A DNA stretch of 38,126 nucleotides, taken from a virus. The first letter of the stretch is position 1; every line of letters begins with the position of its first letter. The stretch is taken from positions 1 through 38,126 of the IMG/VR virus record IMGVR_UViG_3300021138_000086, one strand, 5' to 3'. Below are positions 1-7,045 of this stretch, in pieces. The translations under genes were made by a program, and so were the position numbers. The notes beneath the pieces were generated by a model. It was not told where the DNA came from, made no database searches, and saw only the letters and a list, made by a program, of their open reading frames with translations.

Positions 1-225
1 GTTTATTTCTTTTACTTCTTTATGTGATTCCATTAGTCTTGCGCTTAGCATATCTAGCTTTTCTTCATATACTTCGAGCATCTCAGTTACTGCCCACAAT
101 GCCGCACTTTCTAAGTTACTAGACTCTCGTTCAGCAAGTATCTCTACTACACTTTTAATACTGCTTATCTTATATCCTATTTCCTCAACGGCACAGCTTG
201 CTTCCCAATATCCGATAACACTCAT
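1..225 (-). CDS. Partial small helical protein, cut by the window edge
   Basis: The frame is open for 75 codons from an ATG at 225 to the window edge, so the C-terminus is missing. The start overlaps the stop of the upstream gene as ATGA, the junction style used throughout this operon, which is the main support that it is real. The visible part is rich in Glu, Ser and Lys with no Pro, and looks alpha-helical. It starts MSVIGYWEAS and contains ALWAVTEMLEVYEEKLDML. No family recognised and no function proposed. Confidence 0.6.
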   Translation of the reverse strand, partial: MSVIGYWEASCAVEEIGYKISSIKSVVEILAERESSNLESAALWAVTEMLEVYEEKLDMLSARLMESHKEVKEIN

Positions 226-638
226 TTTGCCACCTCATCACAGCGTTCAATCAAGGCGGCATAGCCACACACATCAACCAAGTTATCACGATGGCTAGGG
301 TCATTGGCAAAGCGTGCAACCTTAACTAGCATCATCATTGCGGCTACATCTTTAGCAGTAACATTAAAGTTACCATCGTCCATGTTGTTCATATAGGCAG
401 TCCACATAGCGGCTATTGTCTTAAGGTTCTTAGCGGGATGTCCATAAGTCTTTTCCCTATCGCCATATACAATGGTTTGCGCTTCTTCTAATACAGATAC
501 CTTAGGCTTCATAACCTTAGGTTTTTTATTTACTTCTACCTTTGGTTTATTTATTTCTTTGGTTAGCAACTCTCCTATTTCAACTACTTTTGCTTCTGTT
601 GCTTGTGTCGCATCAACTTCTACTTGTGTCCAACTCAT
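222..638 (-). CDS. DUF6378-like phage protein
   Basis: A 138-aa protein. Residues 1-50 are a low-complexity Lys/Val/Pro linker (KPKVEVNKKPKVMKPKV). The remainder matches what I know of the DUF6378 phage family: an EEA..IVYGDREKTYGHP segment, then a helix around AAMWTAYM, then DVAAMMMLVKVARFAN followed by HRDNLVDVCGYAAL. The biochemical role of the family is not established. An all-helical nucleotide-pyrophosphatase-like fold is sometimes suspected from the acidic residues, but that is inference. It overlaps both neighbours by 4 nt (ATGA), so it is translationally coupled to the VRR-NUC gene upstream. Confidence 0.75.
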   Translation of the reverse strand: MSWTQVEVDATQATEAKVVEIGELLTKEINKPKVEVNKKPKVMKPKVSVLEEAQTIVYGDREKTYGHPAKNLKTIAAMWTAYMNNMDDGNFNVTAKDVAAMMMLVKVARFANDPSHRDNLVDVCGYAALIERCDEVAK

Positions 639-979
639 TTTAACTCTCCTGTATTTAACAACATATCAAACAACGCCCCTTGCGTTGGCAAACCTACTTC
701 TAACAACAACTGCAAATTTTCCAGCCCACTTTCATTTACGATGACAGCAACCCCACCAGCGTTCATAATTTGAGTAAGGTTCTTGTCTTGTAATGCAGTG
801 GTCTTTCCTTTACCAGCTTTAGCTTCGATACCTATAAACTTACCCTTAATACAAGCGACAAAATCAGGTACTCCGCTACTCCCAAAACCACTCGTAACTG
901 GTGTAAAATAATACGCCCCATGTTTTTCAAGTAGTGCTTTAATCTTTTTCTTGACGGCTACTTCAGGCTTATCTGCCAT
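635..979 (-). CDS. VRR-NUC domain nuclease
   Basis: A 114-aa single-domain protein of the VRR-NUC branch of the PD-(D/E)xK nucleases. The catalytic core is visible: GVPD at residues 36-39 and IEAK at 51-54, followed by GKGKTTALQ, where the Gln is the usual trailing polar residue. An N-terminal helix (about residues 5-20) precedes the fold, as in family members. Stand-alone phage VRR-NUC proteins are generally regarded as Holliday-junction or structure-specific endonucleases acting in DNA replication and recombination. Which substrate this one cuts cannot be read. It overlaps the upstream gene by 11 nt and the downstream gene by 4 nt. Confidence 0.88.
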   Translation of the reverse strand: MADKPEVAVKKKIKALLEKHGAYYFTPVTSGFGSSGVPDFVACIKGKFIGIEAKAGKGKTTALQDKNLTQIMNAGGVAVIVNESGLENLQLLLEVGLPTQGALFDMLLNTGELK

Positions 980-1397
980 ATGCTTTCTCCAAATCAGGTG
1001 TTTCCAAGATATAAAAAATATCTTCAGTTATTTTCTTTCCAAGCCCCTCAACTGTCGTTCCTTGGTCTACAATCATGAGTACGGAGAGCGAGTCTTGTAC
1101 CCACAATGGCAAATCCTCCTGCTTAAAAGTTTCCCTTATTTTACCACTACCACTTGGCAATGTGAAGTCATTTAGTTCAACTAAACCAGTAGGTAACATA
1201 TGGACTCGCCATACATTAGTTAAGGGTAGATTGAATTGTTCTTGAACCATCTTTATAGCAACTTCTTCTATACCACCCCCAAGATTACCCGAAAAATACT
1301 TACGACCCCCCCCAAAAAGTACATCATCTAAGTGCATCCAACCCCAATTTTTTGTTTCCTCTGCCGTATGCACGTACAGCTGTCCAACTGTTGTCAT
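969..1397 (-). CDS. Hypothetical protein, 142 aa
   Basis: I do not recognise this protein. ATG at 1397 is chosen over the GTG directly before it because AGGAG lies 5 nt upstream of the ATG but only 2 nt from the GTG. The sequence is mixed alpha/beta with a Gly-rich stretch (LFGGGRKYFSGNLGGGIEE). The pattern GGGIEEVAIKMVQEQFNL resembles the helix of Nudix-type proteins (GGGIE..), but the full Nudix box (GX5EX7REUXEEXGU) is not present, so I do not assign it. It lies between a 267-aa unknown and the VRR-NUC gene in the same operon. Confidence 0.65.
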   Translation of the reverse strand: MTTVGQLYVHTAEETKNWGWMHLDDVLFGGGRKYFSGNLGGGIEEVAIKMVQEQFNLPLTNVWRVHMLPTGLVELNDFTLPSGSGKIRETFKQEDLPLWVQDSLSVLMIVDQGTTVEGLGKKITEDIFYILETPDLEKAYGR

Positions 1398-1406
1398 CAC
1401 TTCTCC

Positions 1407-2210
1407 TCAAAGTAGCACCCAGTAGATGCCTGTATCTTGTTTAATCCCAACATCCTCAACGAATTGCCCCTTGTCGGTTACATCTAATACAAACAACTTT
1501 CCACGCAGTTCTTCGGGTAACTCAGCAGTACTATTAACTTGGTTTAATACCTTATCAATCTCATACACTACATTGTTAGGTCTTACCCATATCATAACCT
1601 TTTTTGGTTTATAGTCATAGTACTTTTCAATTTCTTCTTTATTCTCTATGGCATACGCAATAGCCTCAGCCATTTTGGGGGTAGCTGGGGTATACCCTAT
1701 GTTGTGCATATGTAACAGTTCAGGAAAAATATCGGTAAAATTCATACGAACTTTTTGGTTTGTTCTAGATACAGTCTGATTACCTCTAGCAGTAATGGCT
1801 CTATCTACCCCACCTTCTTTCTCAGCTTTTATTTCTTCATAGCTTAGTGGCTTTAAATGTTTGCCAGCTTCCTTAACTATGTTCTTCATATGCTTGGAAA
1901 ACTTAGACTCGAACTGACTTCTGTTCCAATGCCCATACTTTTCGTTCTGAATCAATCGACTACGCACCCAATACTTCTCATCTGTGTCATAGCCAATACT
2001 ACCAATCTCTGCTTCGGGGTCGCTAGTGTGAAAGACTTTTAAAGACATCTTTACTTCTATTCGATTAGGCGGTGTCGCATCATCAAAAAAGCTAGTCCTG
2101 TTACCACCTAGTTGGAATGTAAGCAAGGGGTTTTTAAGTTTGATTGCTTCCATTAAATCTAGGACTTGTACTGCTACATTCCCATCTAGAAATTCTTTAT
2201 ATTTAATCAT
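1407..2210 (-). CDS. Hypothetical phage protein, 267 aa
   Basis: A well-formed gene with an RBS (GGAG, 6 nt before the ATG) inside the 3' end of the upstream gene. I do not recognise a family. It is a soluble, charged, mixed alpha/beta protein without Cys clusters, membrane segments or an obvious nucleotide-binding loop. Residues 95-125 are Lys/His-rich and helical (SKHMKNIVKEAGKHLKPL). The C-terminal third alternates hydrophobic strands (KVMIWVRPNNVVYEI, GKLFVLDV). Its position in the early operon suggests a DNA-metabolism or host-takeover role, but this is inference from location only. Confidence 0.7.
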   Translation of the reverse strand: MIKYKEFLDGNVAVQVLDLMEAIKLKNPLLTFQLGGNRTSFFDDATPPNRIEVKMSLKVFHTSDPEAEIGSIGYDTDEKYWVRSRLIQNEKYGHWNRSQFESKFSKHMKNIVKEAGKHLKPLSYEEIKAEKEGGVDRAITARGNQTVSRTNQKVRMNFTDIFPELLHMHNIGYTPATPKMAEAIAYAIENKEEIEKYYDYKPKKVMIWVRPNNVVYEIDKVLNQVNSTAELPEELRGKLFVLDVTDKGQFVEDVGIKQDTGIYWVLL

Positions 2211-2402
2211 TTAGAACTCCCATGTTTTAGTAATGGTTATTTGTTGTCCATCTGTGTCAGCATCTACCTCGATTTGCAAGTCATCGGGTTTCTTTTCTTC
2301 CTTTTTACCAAAAATAGCATCAAAATTAGCATCAAACTGCTCCAAACTTACACCTAATGGGCGGGGCGTATCACCCTTACCACCATCACGATTGCTTGTC
2401 AT
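2211..2402 (-). CDS. Small phage protein with GGKGDTPRP motif, 63 aa
   Basis: The N-terminal segment RDGGKGDTPRPLGVSLEQFD followed by NFDAIFGKK is a pattern I recall from many small phage proteins of unknown role. The C-terminal half is acidic (QIEVDADTDGQQITITK). Start and stop abut the neighbours: the stop directly precedes the ATG of the next gene, and the start overlaps the 54-aa gene upstream as ATGA. No membrane segment or catalytic motif. Confidence 0.7.
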   Translation of the reverse strand: MTSNRDGGKGDTPRPLGVSLEQFDANFDAIFGKKEEKKPDDLQIEVDADTDGQQITITKTWEF

Positions 2403-2563
2403 AACTCCATTCCTTTCCCAAATGCTCTAGATATACCCTCCGCAAATCCTAATGATTTACCAGCATTAAACCTTTCTTGTAGCTCAGCTTTTAATGCTTC
2501 TATTTCCGCTTCGAGTTCTTTTATTTTTGCTTCTAAGCGGTCTTGTGTAGTAAACGTAGTCAT
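2399..2563 (-). CDS. Short coiled-coil protein, 54 aa
   Basis: A 54-codon gene read from ATG at 2563 to TGA at 2399-2401. Both ends form 4-nt ATGA overlaps with flanking genes, which is strong support for so short a frame. Residues 8-32 (DRLEAKIKELEAEIEALKAE) form a clean heptad coiled coil. A Gly-containing tail (NAGKSLGFAEGISRAFGKG) follows. Probably oligomeric; function unknown. Confidence 0.7.
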   Translation of the reverse strand: MTTFTTQDRLEAKIKELEAEIEALKAELQERFNAGKSLGFAEGISRAFGKGMEL

Positions 2564-2736
2564 TCCTCAACTCCTTTCATTTTCCATGCGCATATAGCAA
2601 CTGCTATACACAATACATTACCAAACTCATGATTCCATAACTGAATACCACAGATAACCCACAAAAACATCAGTACCCACCAATGGAATGTCATATACCA
2701 ATCTACATCTGCTAACGCTTCTTTAATCTCATTCAT
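2560..2736 (-). CDS. Small membrane protein, 58 aa
   Basis: Two ATGs lie next to each other (2739 and 2736). The second is 6 nt from AAGGAG, so 2736 is chosen. After a short amphipathic N-terminus come two hydrophobic segments, roughly residues 17-31 (HWWVLMFLWVICGIQ) and 37-50 (NVLCIAVAICAW), predicting a two-pass inner-membrane protein with a short charged tail. Its early position could fit host-envelope or superinfection functions, but nothing in the sequence proves that. A late holin role seems unlikely in this operon. Confidence 0.65.
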   Translation of the reverse strand: MNEIKEALADVDWYMTFHWWVLMFLWVICGIQLWNHEFGNVLCIAVAICAWKMKGVEE

Positions 2737-2746
2737 CATCTTCTCC

Positions 2747-3670
2747 TTATAACCAACTACGATATGGGTCTTGTGATAACTCACCTAACGGCACAACTTC
2801 TGTATCAAACGGCTTCTCTACACGATACGCTTCCTTCTGAATCTTAGGAATCAGCCCAGCTTCGTTGTAGTCATATGCTTTTGTAGTCCAGTTCCAACGA
2901 TTTAGCTTTTGCTTGTAGTTAGCAACTGCGGTCAGCCATGACTCAGGAATCTCATCAGGATTCTTAAGCGTTACAAAGTCTTTCCAATGCGTATCTAATA
3001 CAGTACCCCATGAAGCACCTTTAGGTTCAACCAATGGAAACATTACTTTGGCATAATCAATAAAAGTTTTGAGCTTCTCACGAATCTCTTTAGTTTTAGT
3101 GCGATTTAGCTTGTGCTTGACCTCACGAAATACATGAAGTGGTGTCCATATTGTTCCACCTTTAGGGCGATAGAAAGTAACATCACCTTTGTCTAGTGTG
3201 TAGTGGCTGTATCTACCTTCTTCGTTTTTTAAGCTGACATAAGTAGTTCCCCGATGTTTGGTCATGCTCATGCTTGTTGGCAAATTAAAATCGTAAAAAT
3301 TATAAACTGATGGACTCATAAACCCAAAGCGATTGCGGTGAACGATGATAGTTTCCACTTTTCCTTCTTGCTTGAGCGTGATTGCTCGAGGGTGGCGGTC
3401 ATCTCCATCTTTACCCGTTAATATTTGAGTATCATTCCAGTTCCAATGCGTGCATGATAAGTAATACTCTGTGTCGCTAACCTTAACAATGCGTTCATGC
3501 GCTCTGTTGCGGTCATGCACACCAAGGGGTCTGACATCTAACGCTTTGCGTTTACCAATCAACGGCTTGATGCTCTCGTACCTTTGAACTGCCGTAGCAA
3601 AGTCTGTTGGTTTACCATTTTGACGCTGAACTTCATAAGGACTGCGTGCATTCCAATTTCCGTAACTCAT
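2747..3670 (-). CDS. Hypothetical phage protein, 307 aa
   Basis: A soluble basic protein without a recognised domain. It is rich in aromatic and basic residues (WNWNDTQ, HWNWND, RWNWTTKAYDYN) with several His/Trp-containing segments in the first 140 residues. It is the first gene after a 42-nt gap that holds a perfect copy of the dispersed palindrome (3698-3712), so it may begin a transcriptional sub-unit. The RBS is AAAGGAAAC before the ATG. Function unknown; the high Trp/Tyr content and basic charge would suit a nucleic-acid binder (inference). Confidence 0.7.
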   Translation of the reverse strand: MSYGNWNARSPYEVQRQNGKPTDFATAVQRYESIKPLIGKRKALDVRPLGVHDRNRAHERIVKVSDTEYYLSCTHWNWNDTQILTGKDGDDRHPRAITLKQEGKVETIIVHRNRFGFMSPSVYNFYDFNLPTSMSMTKHRGTTYVSLKNEEGRYSHYTLDKGDVTFYRPKGGTIWTPLHVFREVKHKLNRTKTKEIREKLKTFIDYAKVMFPLVEPKGASWGTVLDTHWKDFVTLKNPDEIPESWLTAVANYKQKLNRWNWTTKAYDYNEAGLIPKIQKEAYRVEKPFDTEVVPLGELSQDPYRSWL

Positions 3671-3697
3671 TTTGTTTCCTTTCAGTTTAGTTTATAT

Positions 3698-3712
3698 TCG
3701 GGACAGTCCCGA
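3698..3712. promoter_or_regulatory. Operator-like palindrome, perfect copy
   Basis: TCGGGAC-A-GTCCCGA, seven-base arms around one central base. It lies in the 42-nt gap between the gene starting at 3670 and the gene ending at 3713. It belongs to a set of eight such sites between 3.7 and 11.6 kb. Either a repressor site or a short RNA hairpin (6-bp stem, 3-nt loop). Confidence 0.75.
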
Positions 3713-4099
3713 TTAAGCCCAATCACATATTACTTGTCTACTAATACGCACCATATCGTAAGGGTCTGTGCCAAAGTATTTCTCCTCGTTATCATCTGAC
3801 TCCTCACCTATACGACACCATGCGCCCTCTACTTCTACACCTTCATCATCTCGTTCACTTGCCTTATCCCATAATGCTCCATGGCATTTAACTTCGGGGT
3901 ATTCGTCATACCATTTCCAACCCTCTGCAAGAAAACGAATCTCGTAACCAATTTCATCTACTTCAAACTTATCTTCGTTCTCCTCACTGTCAAAACATAA
4001 AGCTGTTTCAGGGTCTAACTTAGCTTCCGCTATGAACCCCCAAAAGTCCTCCTTCTTAGCGAACTTAATCTTGTATGCAATGTCTGACCTATATCCCAT
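3713..4099 (-). CDS. Hypothetical acidic protein, 128 aa (MGYRSD type)
   Basis: Starts MGYRSDIAYKIKF, a beginning I recall in phage proteins of unknown role. It is strongly acidic (EENEDKFEVDEIGYE, ERDDEGVEVEG, EESDDNEEK), with beta-strand-like segments and no catalytic signature. Highly acidic small phage proteins can mimic DNA or inhibit host nucleases, but there is no specific evidence here. The stop codon directly abuts the palindrome at 3698-3712. Confidence 0.7.
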   Translation of the reverse strand: MGYRSDIAYKIKFAKKEDFWGFIAEAKLDPETALCFDSEENEDKFEVDEIGYEIRFLAEGWKWYDEYPEVKCHGALWDKASERDDEGVEVEGAWCRIGEESDDNEEKYFGTDPYDMVRISRQVICDWA

Positions 4100-4101
4100 A
4101 A

Positions 4102-4359
4102 CTACCTCCTTATATCTTGAACTGCTTTAAACTCTTTTAATATATGCGGATAAACTTCTTCTATCCACCCCAATACTTCTTCCATCTCATTTATTTCGGA
4201 CTTCAAGTTATCACGCTGATTCTCTAGGTCATTCTCTCGTTCATATGCTAGGTCAAGCTGTAAGTCCTTATCGTTTACTAAGTCCTCTAAATGTTTGACC
4301 TCATCTTCTAATTCATAAACCTTTTGTTCTAAATTACCTATCTGTTCAACATCACTCAT
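4102..4359 (-). CDS. Coiled-coil protein, 85 aa
   Basis: Nearly the whole protein is one continuous heptad pattern, from about residue 5 to 65 (NLEQKVYELEDEVKHLEDLV and onward). It ends with a short aromatic/hydrophobic tail (LGWIEEVYPHILKEFKAV). It is probably a dimer or oligomer. It sits directly downstream of the metallopeptidase/VWA gene (the ATG follows that gene's stop in the order of transcription), so it might be an accessory of the ATPase/VWA module; this is inference from proximity. Confidence 0.7.
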   Translation of the reverse strand: MSDVEQIGNLEQKVYELEDEVKHLEDLVNDKDLQLDLAYERENDLENQRDNLKSEINEMEEVLGWIEEVYPHILKEFKAVQDIRR

Positions 4360-5547
4360 TTAATCCTCCATATGAATTGATTGACCTACACTTGGTACAT
4401 CCTTACAACCACCGACAATGCACCACAACACAGGGCTAGACCATGTACCGCCCCAATCACCGCCTACATAACCATCGGTAAGCACAACGACACACTCGGG
4501 GACAATGTTGTTGTCTTTTAAGTATTTGGTTATGCAACTAGGTGATGTACCGCCACCGCCCTTAGGTTTAGTAGAAGCCATTAGCTTATCGCCATCGCCC
4601 TGACCATAGACCTCATGACCTGCAACCTCGCCATCCCAATACAATAGATCAACTAGTTCGGGGTTCACATTGTTCATGATGCCTACTACTTCAGATAGAA
4701 AGCGATTGATTGCATCACCAGTAATAGAACCTGATGTATCTACCGCAACCACTAACCTACCCATCGTTTCGCTAATAGTGCTAGGCATATAGATGTCATG
4801 CTGTAACCATCTACGATTAGGCTTAGCCCATGTCGAATCATCTTTACCTTTACATACTGACGATACGAATTCACGCAAGGCATCTTTCCAATTAACCTTA
4901 GCACTCATCAAGTCGGTAAAGCATCGGTCAATATCACCGCCTACCTTACCAGCTAGGATTGCACCTTGTCGTATGGCTTGGTCTATCTGCTTACCCAACT
5001 CTTGCTTTTCTTCCTCGGACATAGAGTCGGCATCTTCCCAACCATGCTGGTCGATACCTTCACCTGACCCCCCGCTACCTCCATCATCGTCGTCAAGTAA
5101 CGCAAAGACTTCTGCTGAATTAAGACCTCGATACTTCTCGTCATAGAGTCCACACTTGGGTAGTTTGACAAACCCATTCGACTTCTTGTCCTCATCTGCA
5201 ATCTCCAAGTTAATAACATAATCACACGCACGATTTGCTTTACTAGCATCTTGCTTCCATAAGTGTTTCCATGTAGCAATATGCCTATACATCTTGTGCT
5301 TGTTCTCATGTAGGATAACTGCACGCAACTCAGCATCGGTCAGCGTAGATATAAAGTCCCGACTATAAACAACATCACGCCCATTGGTATATGCTGTCGG
5401 ACACTTCATCGGGTTATCTTCAACCTTCACGCTACCCACCATAAGCACACCACTATACGCAACGAATTGCGGGGACTTCATCAAGTCAATATGGCATCTC
5501 TCGATGCGTTGTTCTTGTGTAAGGTTTTTTACTGTTGTTAGGCTCAT
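4360..5547 (-). CDS. DUF2201-type metallopeptidase-like / VWA domain protein
   Basis: A 395-aa protein with two domains. The N-terminal domain carries HENKH (residues 80-84), an HExxH zinc motif typical of DUF2201_N (putative metallopeptidase). After an acidic, Gly-rich linker (about 150-165), a C-terminal VWA-like domain carries the MIDAS motif DTSGS at 270-274, a GGGGTSP loop near 330-335 and TDG at 357-359. ATG at 5547 is preferred over the GTG two codons before it because it makes an ATGA overlap with the upstream gene and follows GAGAG. VWA proteins of this type work with MoxR AAA+ ATPases, and such an ATPase is encoded just upstream (5775-6842). Confidence 0.88.
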   Translation of the reverse strand: MSLTTVKNLTQEQRIERCHIDLMKSPQFVAYSGVLMVGSVKVEDNPMKCPTAYTNGRDVVYSRDFISTLTDAELRAVILHENKHKMYRHIATWKHLWKQDASKANRACDYVINLEIADEDKKSNGFVKLPKCGLYDEKYRGLNSAEVFALLDDDDGGSGGSGEGIDQHGWEDADSMSEEEKQELGKQIDQAIRQGAILAGKVGGDIDRCFTDLMSAKVNWKDALREFVSSVCKGKDDSTWAKPNRRWLQHDIYMPSTISETMGRLVVAVDTSGSITGDAINRFLSEVVGIMNNVNPELVDLLYWDGEVAGHEVYGQGDGDKLMASTKPKGGGGTSPSCITKYLKDNNIVPECVVVLTDGYVGGDWGGTWSSPVLWCIVGGCKDVPSVGQSIHMED

Positions 5548-5765
5548 AAACACTCTCTTTCTATTATGTCGTGGTATGTTGCATTTAATATATCGGCAAT
5601 CGGTTTATCTACTAGGGTAAGACCTTTTGGGTTATAAGACCTACATTCATTTGGGTTAAAGAAATATAGGTAACAATTACCCGCCATATTTGGGTCGTCG
5701 TCTATAAATCCTACATACCCATACTTCTTACCTTTGGTCATTACCCAATCACCTTCCTTAAACAT
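5544..5765 (-). CDS. Small SH3-like protein, paralogue of the 6845-7045 product
   Basis: A 73-aa protein beginning MFKEGDWVMTKGK and ending with DKPIADILNATY. The same frame (KGDWVLTNG near the start, KKPVADILTAV near the end) occurs in the product of 6845-7045, so the two are diverged paralogues lying on either side of the MoxR gene. The GDWV..KG start suggests a small beta-barrel of SH3/KOW type (inference). It overlaps the VWA gene as ATGA, so its translation is coupled to that gene. Confidence 0.7.
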   Translation of the reverse strand: MFKEGDWVMTKGKKYGYVGFIDDDPNMAGNCYLYFFNPNECRSYNPKGLTLVDKPIADILNATYHDIIERECL

Positions 5766-5774
5766 ACTCCCTCC

Positions 5775-6842
5775 TTATTGTGCAAACAAATAGTTATTAG
5801 CAGTAGCCCACTTAACGAACTCGGTACTCGTACCTACTACTGACTTCTTCTGAGTACGCATTACGCTAGTAGCGAATAGACCTTGTGCTTCCTTGCTGAT
5901 ACGGGACATATACTTAATCCACTTGTTGATAGTGTCCTTCTCGACACGCTGAACTGCTGAATACACAAGCATACATACAGCCGCAGGTGATTCAGGTAGC
6001 TGAGCCTTTTCGGGACTGTCCATAATAGATTCCCACGATGGTAAGTCTGAAGAAAGTTTGACTATGTTTAACATATCGTAGCAAGCCCTAGCACCTATCG
6101 TACCCTTGATCGCACAACCAATAACATCTTCGGGTAAGTGGCGAGTAGCCTTGAGGATTGCCGATGCCTTGTCTAATGAACGAGGGGTAACGAATGATGG
6201 TCGAGGTGTACGAGGGTCATAGATATACTCATTGTCCTTGCTGTCTGTATACTCCTCAAACGATGCAAGCATCATAGGGAATTCTTTTACAGTCATGATT
6301 ACCTCGGGTGCTACATCATTATCCAACGCCCACTCAATCCACTCATCACTACTAGGCTTGCGTACTTTCACTACCGACATACGATTGCGTGCATGGGGTG
6401 GCAACATATCACCGATACCCTCGCTTGCTAAGTTTGTTGTAGCGAATACGATAGAGCCTTCGGGCAATGAGTAAGTACCTAGCTTGCGTTCTAACATTAA
6501 GCGTAAGCAAGCATTCATGACACCTTTGCTAGCTTTGCCGATCTCGTCAAGCATTAAGACAATAGGCTTGTTATGGTGAAAGCCAAACTCCTCATTAGGT
6601 ATAAAGCTAGTTACCTCTGTGCCATTGATGTCTTTGATCTTAGGTACTAAGAAGTCGCCCACATCTTTAGTAGTCATATCGCCATAGCATACAAAATGCT
6701 GAGGGAATTTAGCCTGTAACATCTTTAGCATTGACGATTTGCCAATACCCATTTCGCCTTGCGCTAAGACTGTAACCTCGCTACCTACTGCGCCGATTAA
6801 GTTTGCACACTCTTGTAGTGATACTGATTTATATAATTCCAT
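5775..6842 (-). CDS. MoxR-type AAA+ ATPase
   Basis: A 355-aa ATPase. Walker A GEMGIGKSS is at residues 29-37, Walker B VLMLDE at 95-100, and sensor-1 ATTN at 134-137, followed by an arginine-containing helix (PPHARNRMS). The layout and short N-terminus are typical of MoxR/RavA-class AAA+ proteins, which remodel or activate a target together with a VWA-domain partner. That partner is the next large gene downstream, and a DUF3150-like gene lies upstream, giving the order DUF3150-like, MoxR, VWA. The target of this module in phages is unknown to me. Host-protein remodelling or metal insertion into a cofactor are both possible. Confidence 0.9.
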   Translation of the reverse strand: MELYKSVSLQECANLIGAVGSEVTVLAQGEMGIGKSSMLKMLQAKFPQHFVCYGDMTTKDVGDFLVPKIKDINGTEVTSFIPNEEFGFHHNKPIVLMLDEIGKASKGVMNACLRLMLERKLGTYSLPEGSIVFATTNLASEGIGDMLPPHARNRMSVVKVRKPSSDEWIEWALDNDVAPEVIMTVKEFPMMLASFEEYTDSKDNEYIYDPRTPRPSFVTPRSLDKASAILKATRHLPEDVIGCAIKGTIGARACYDMLNIVKLSSDLPSWESIMDSPEKAQLPESPAAVCMLVYSAVQRVEKDTINKWIKYMSRISKEAQGLFATSVMRTQKKSVVGTSTEFVKWATANNYLFAQ

Positions 6843-6844
6843 GT

Positions 6845-7045
6845 TTACTCTCCTTGTTTTACTGCGGTTAAAATGTCTGCTACTGGTTTTTTTATTCGGG
6901 ACATTCCCGATTCACTTCTTAATGATGCAAAGGGTAGACTGGATACCTCAACCAAGTGCCAACGACCTGTTCCGTCGTTGATGTAATCAATCATGGTTAT
7001 CTGACCAATCTCCCCATTTGTTAATACCCAATCACCTTTGTTCAT
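6845..7045 (-). CDS. Small SH3-like protein, paralogue of the 5544-5765 product
   Basis: A 66-aa protein starting MNKGDWVLTNGEIG and carrying KKPVADILTAV near the C-terminus, matching the product of 5544-5765 at both ends. The start overlaps the stop of the DUF3150-like gene as ATGA. The coding sequence also contains a copy of the dispersed palindrome (6896-6910), read here as the residues around ESGMSR. Function unknown. The paired arrangement around the ATPase gene suggests a role linked to the module. Confidence 0.7.
   Translation of the reverse strand: MNKGDWVLTNGEIGQITMIDYINDGTGRWHLVEVSSLPFASLRSESGMSRIKKPVADILTAVKQGE
6896..6910. promoter_or_regulatory. Operator-like palindrome inside a coding sequence
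   Basis: TCGGGACATTCCCGA, one mismatch from the perfect palindrome. It lies within the 66-aa gene, about 55 nt upstream of the MoxR start. No promoter is evident at the matching upstream distance, so if bound it would act on elongation or as an RNA hairpin. Confidence 0.6.

Noticed and set aside
969-1397. Nudix hydrolase suggested by GGGIEEVAIKMVQEQF
   Set aside because: The REUXEEXGU part of the Nudix box is not present, so the resemblance is only partial.
4793-5336. Long frames antisense to or shifted within the metallopeptidase/VWA gene (4793-5146 plus, 4983-5336 minus)
   Set aside because: They lie entirely inside a gene with clear domains and have no RBS or family features; shadow frames.
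5351-5371. GTCCCGA half-site in the VWA gene as an operator copy
   Set aside because: Only one arm matches; the other arm (TATAAA) does not.
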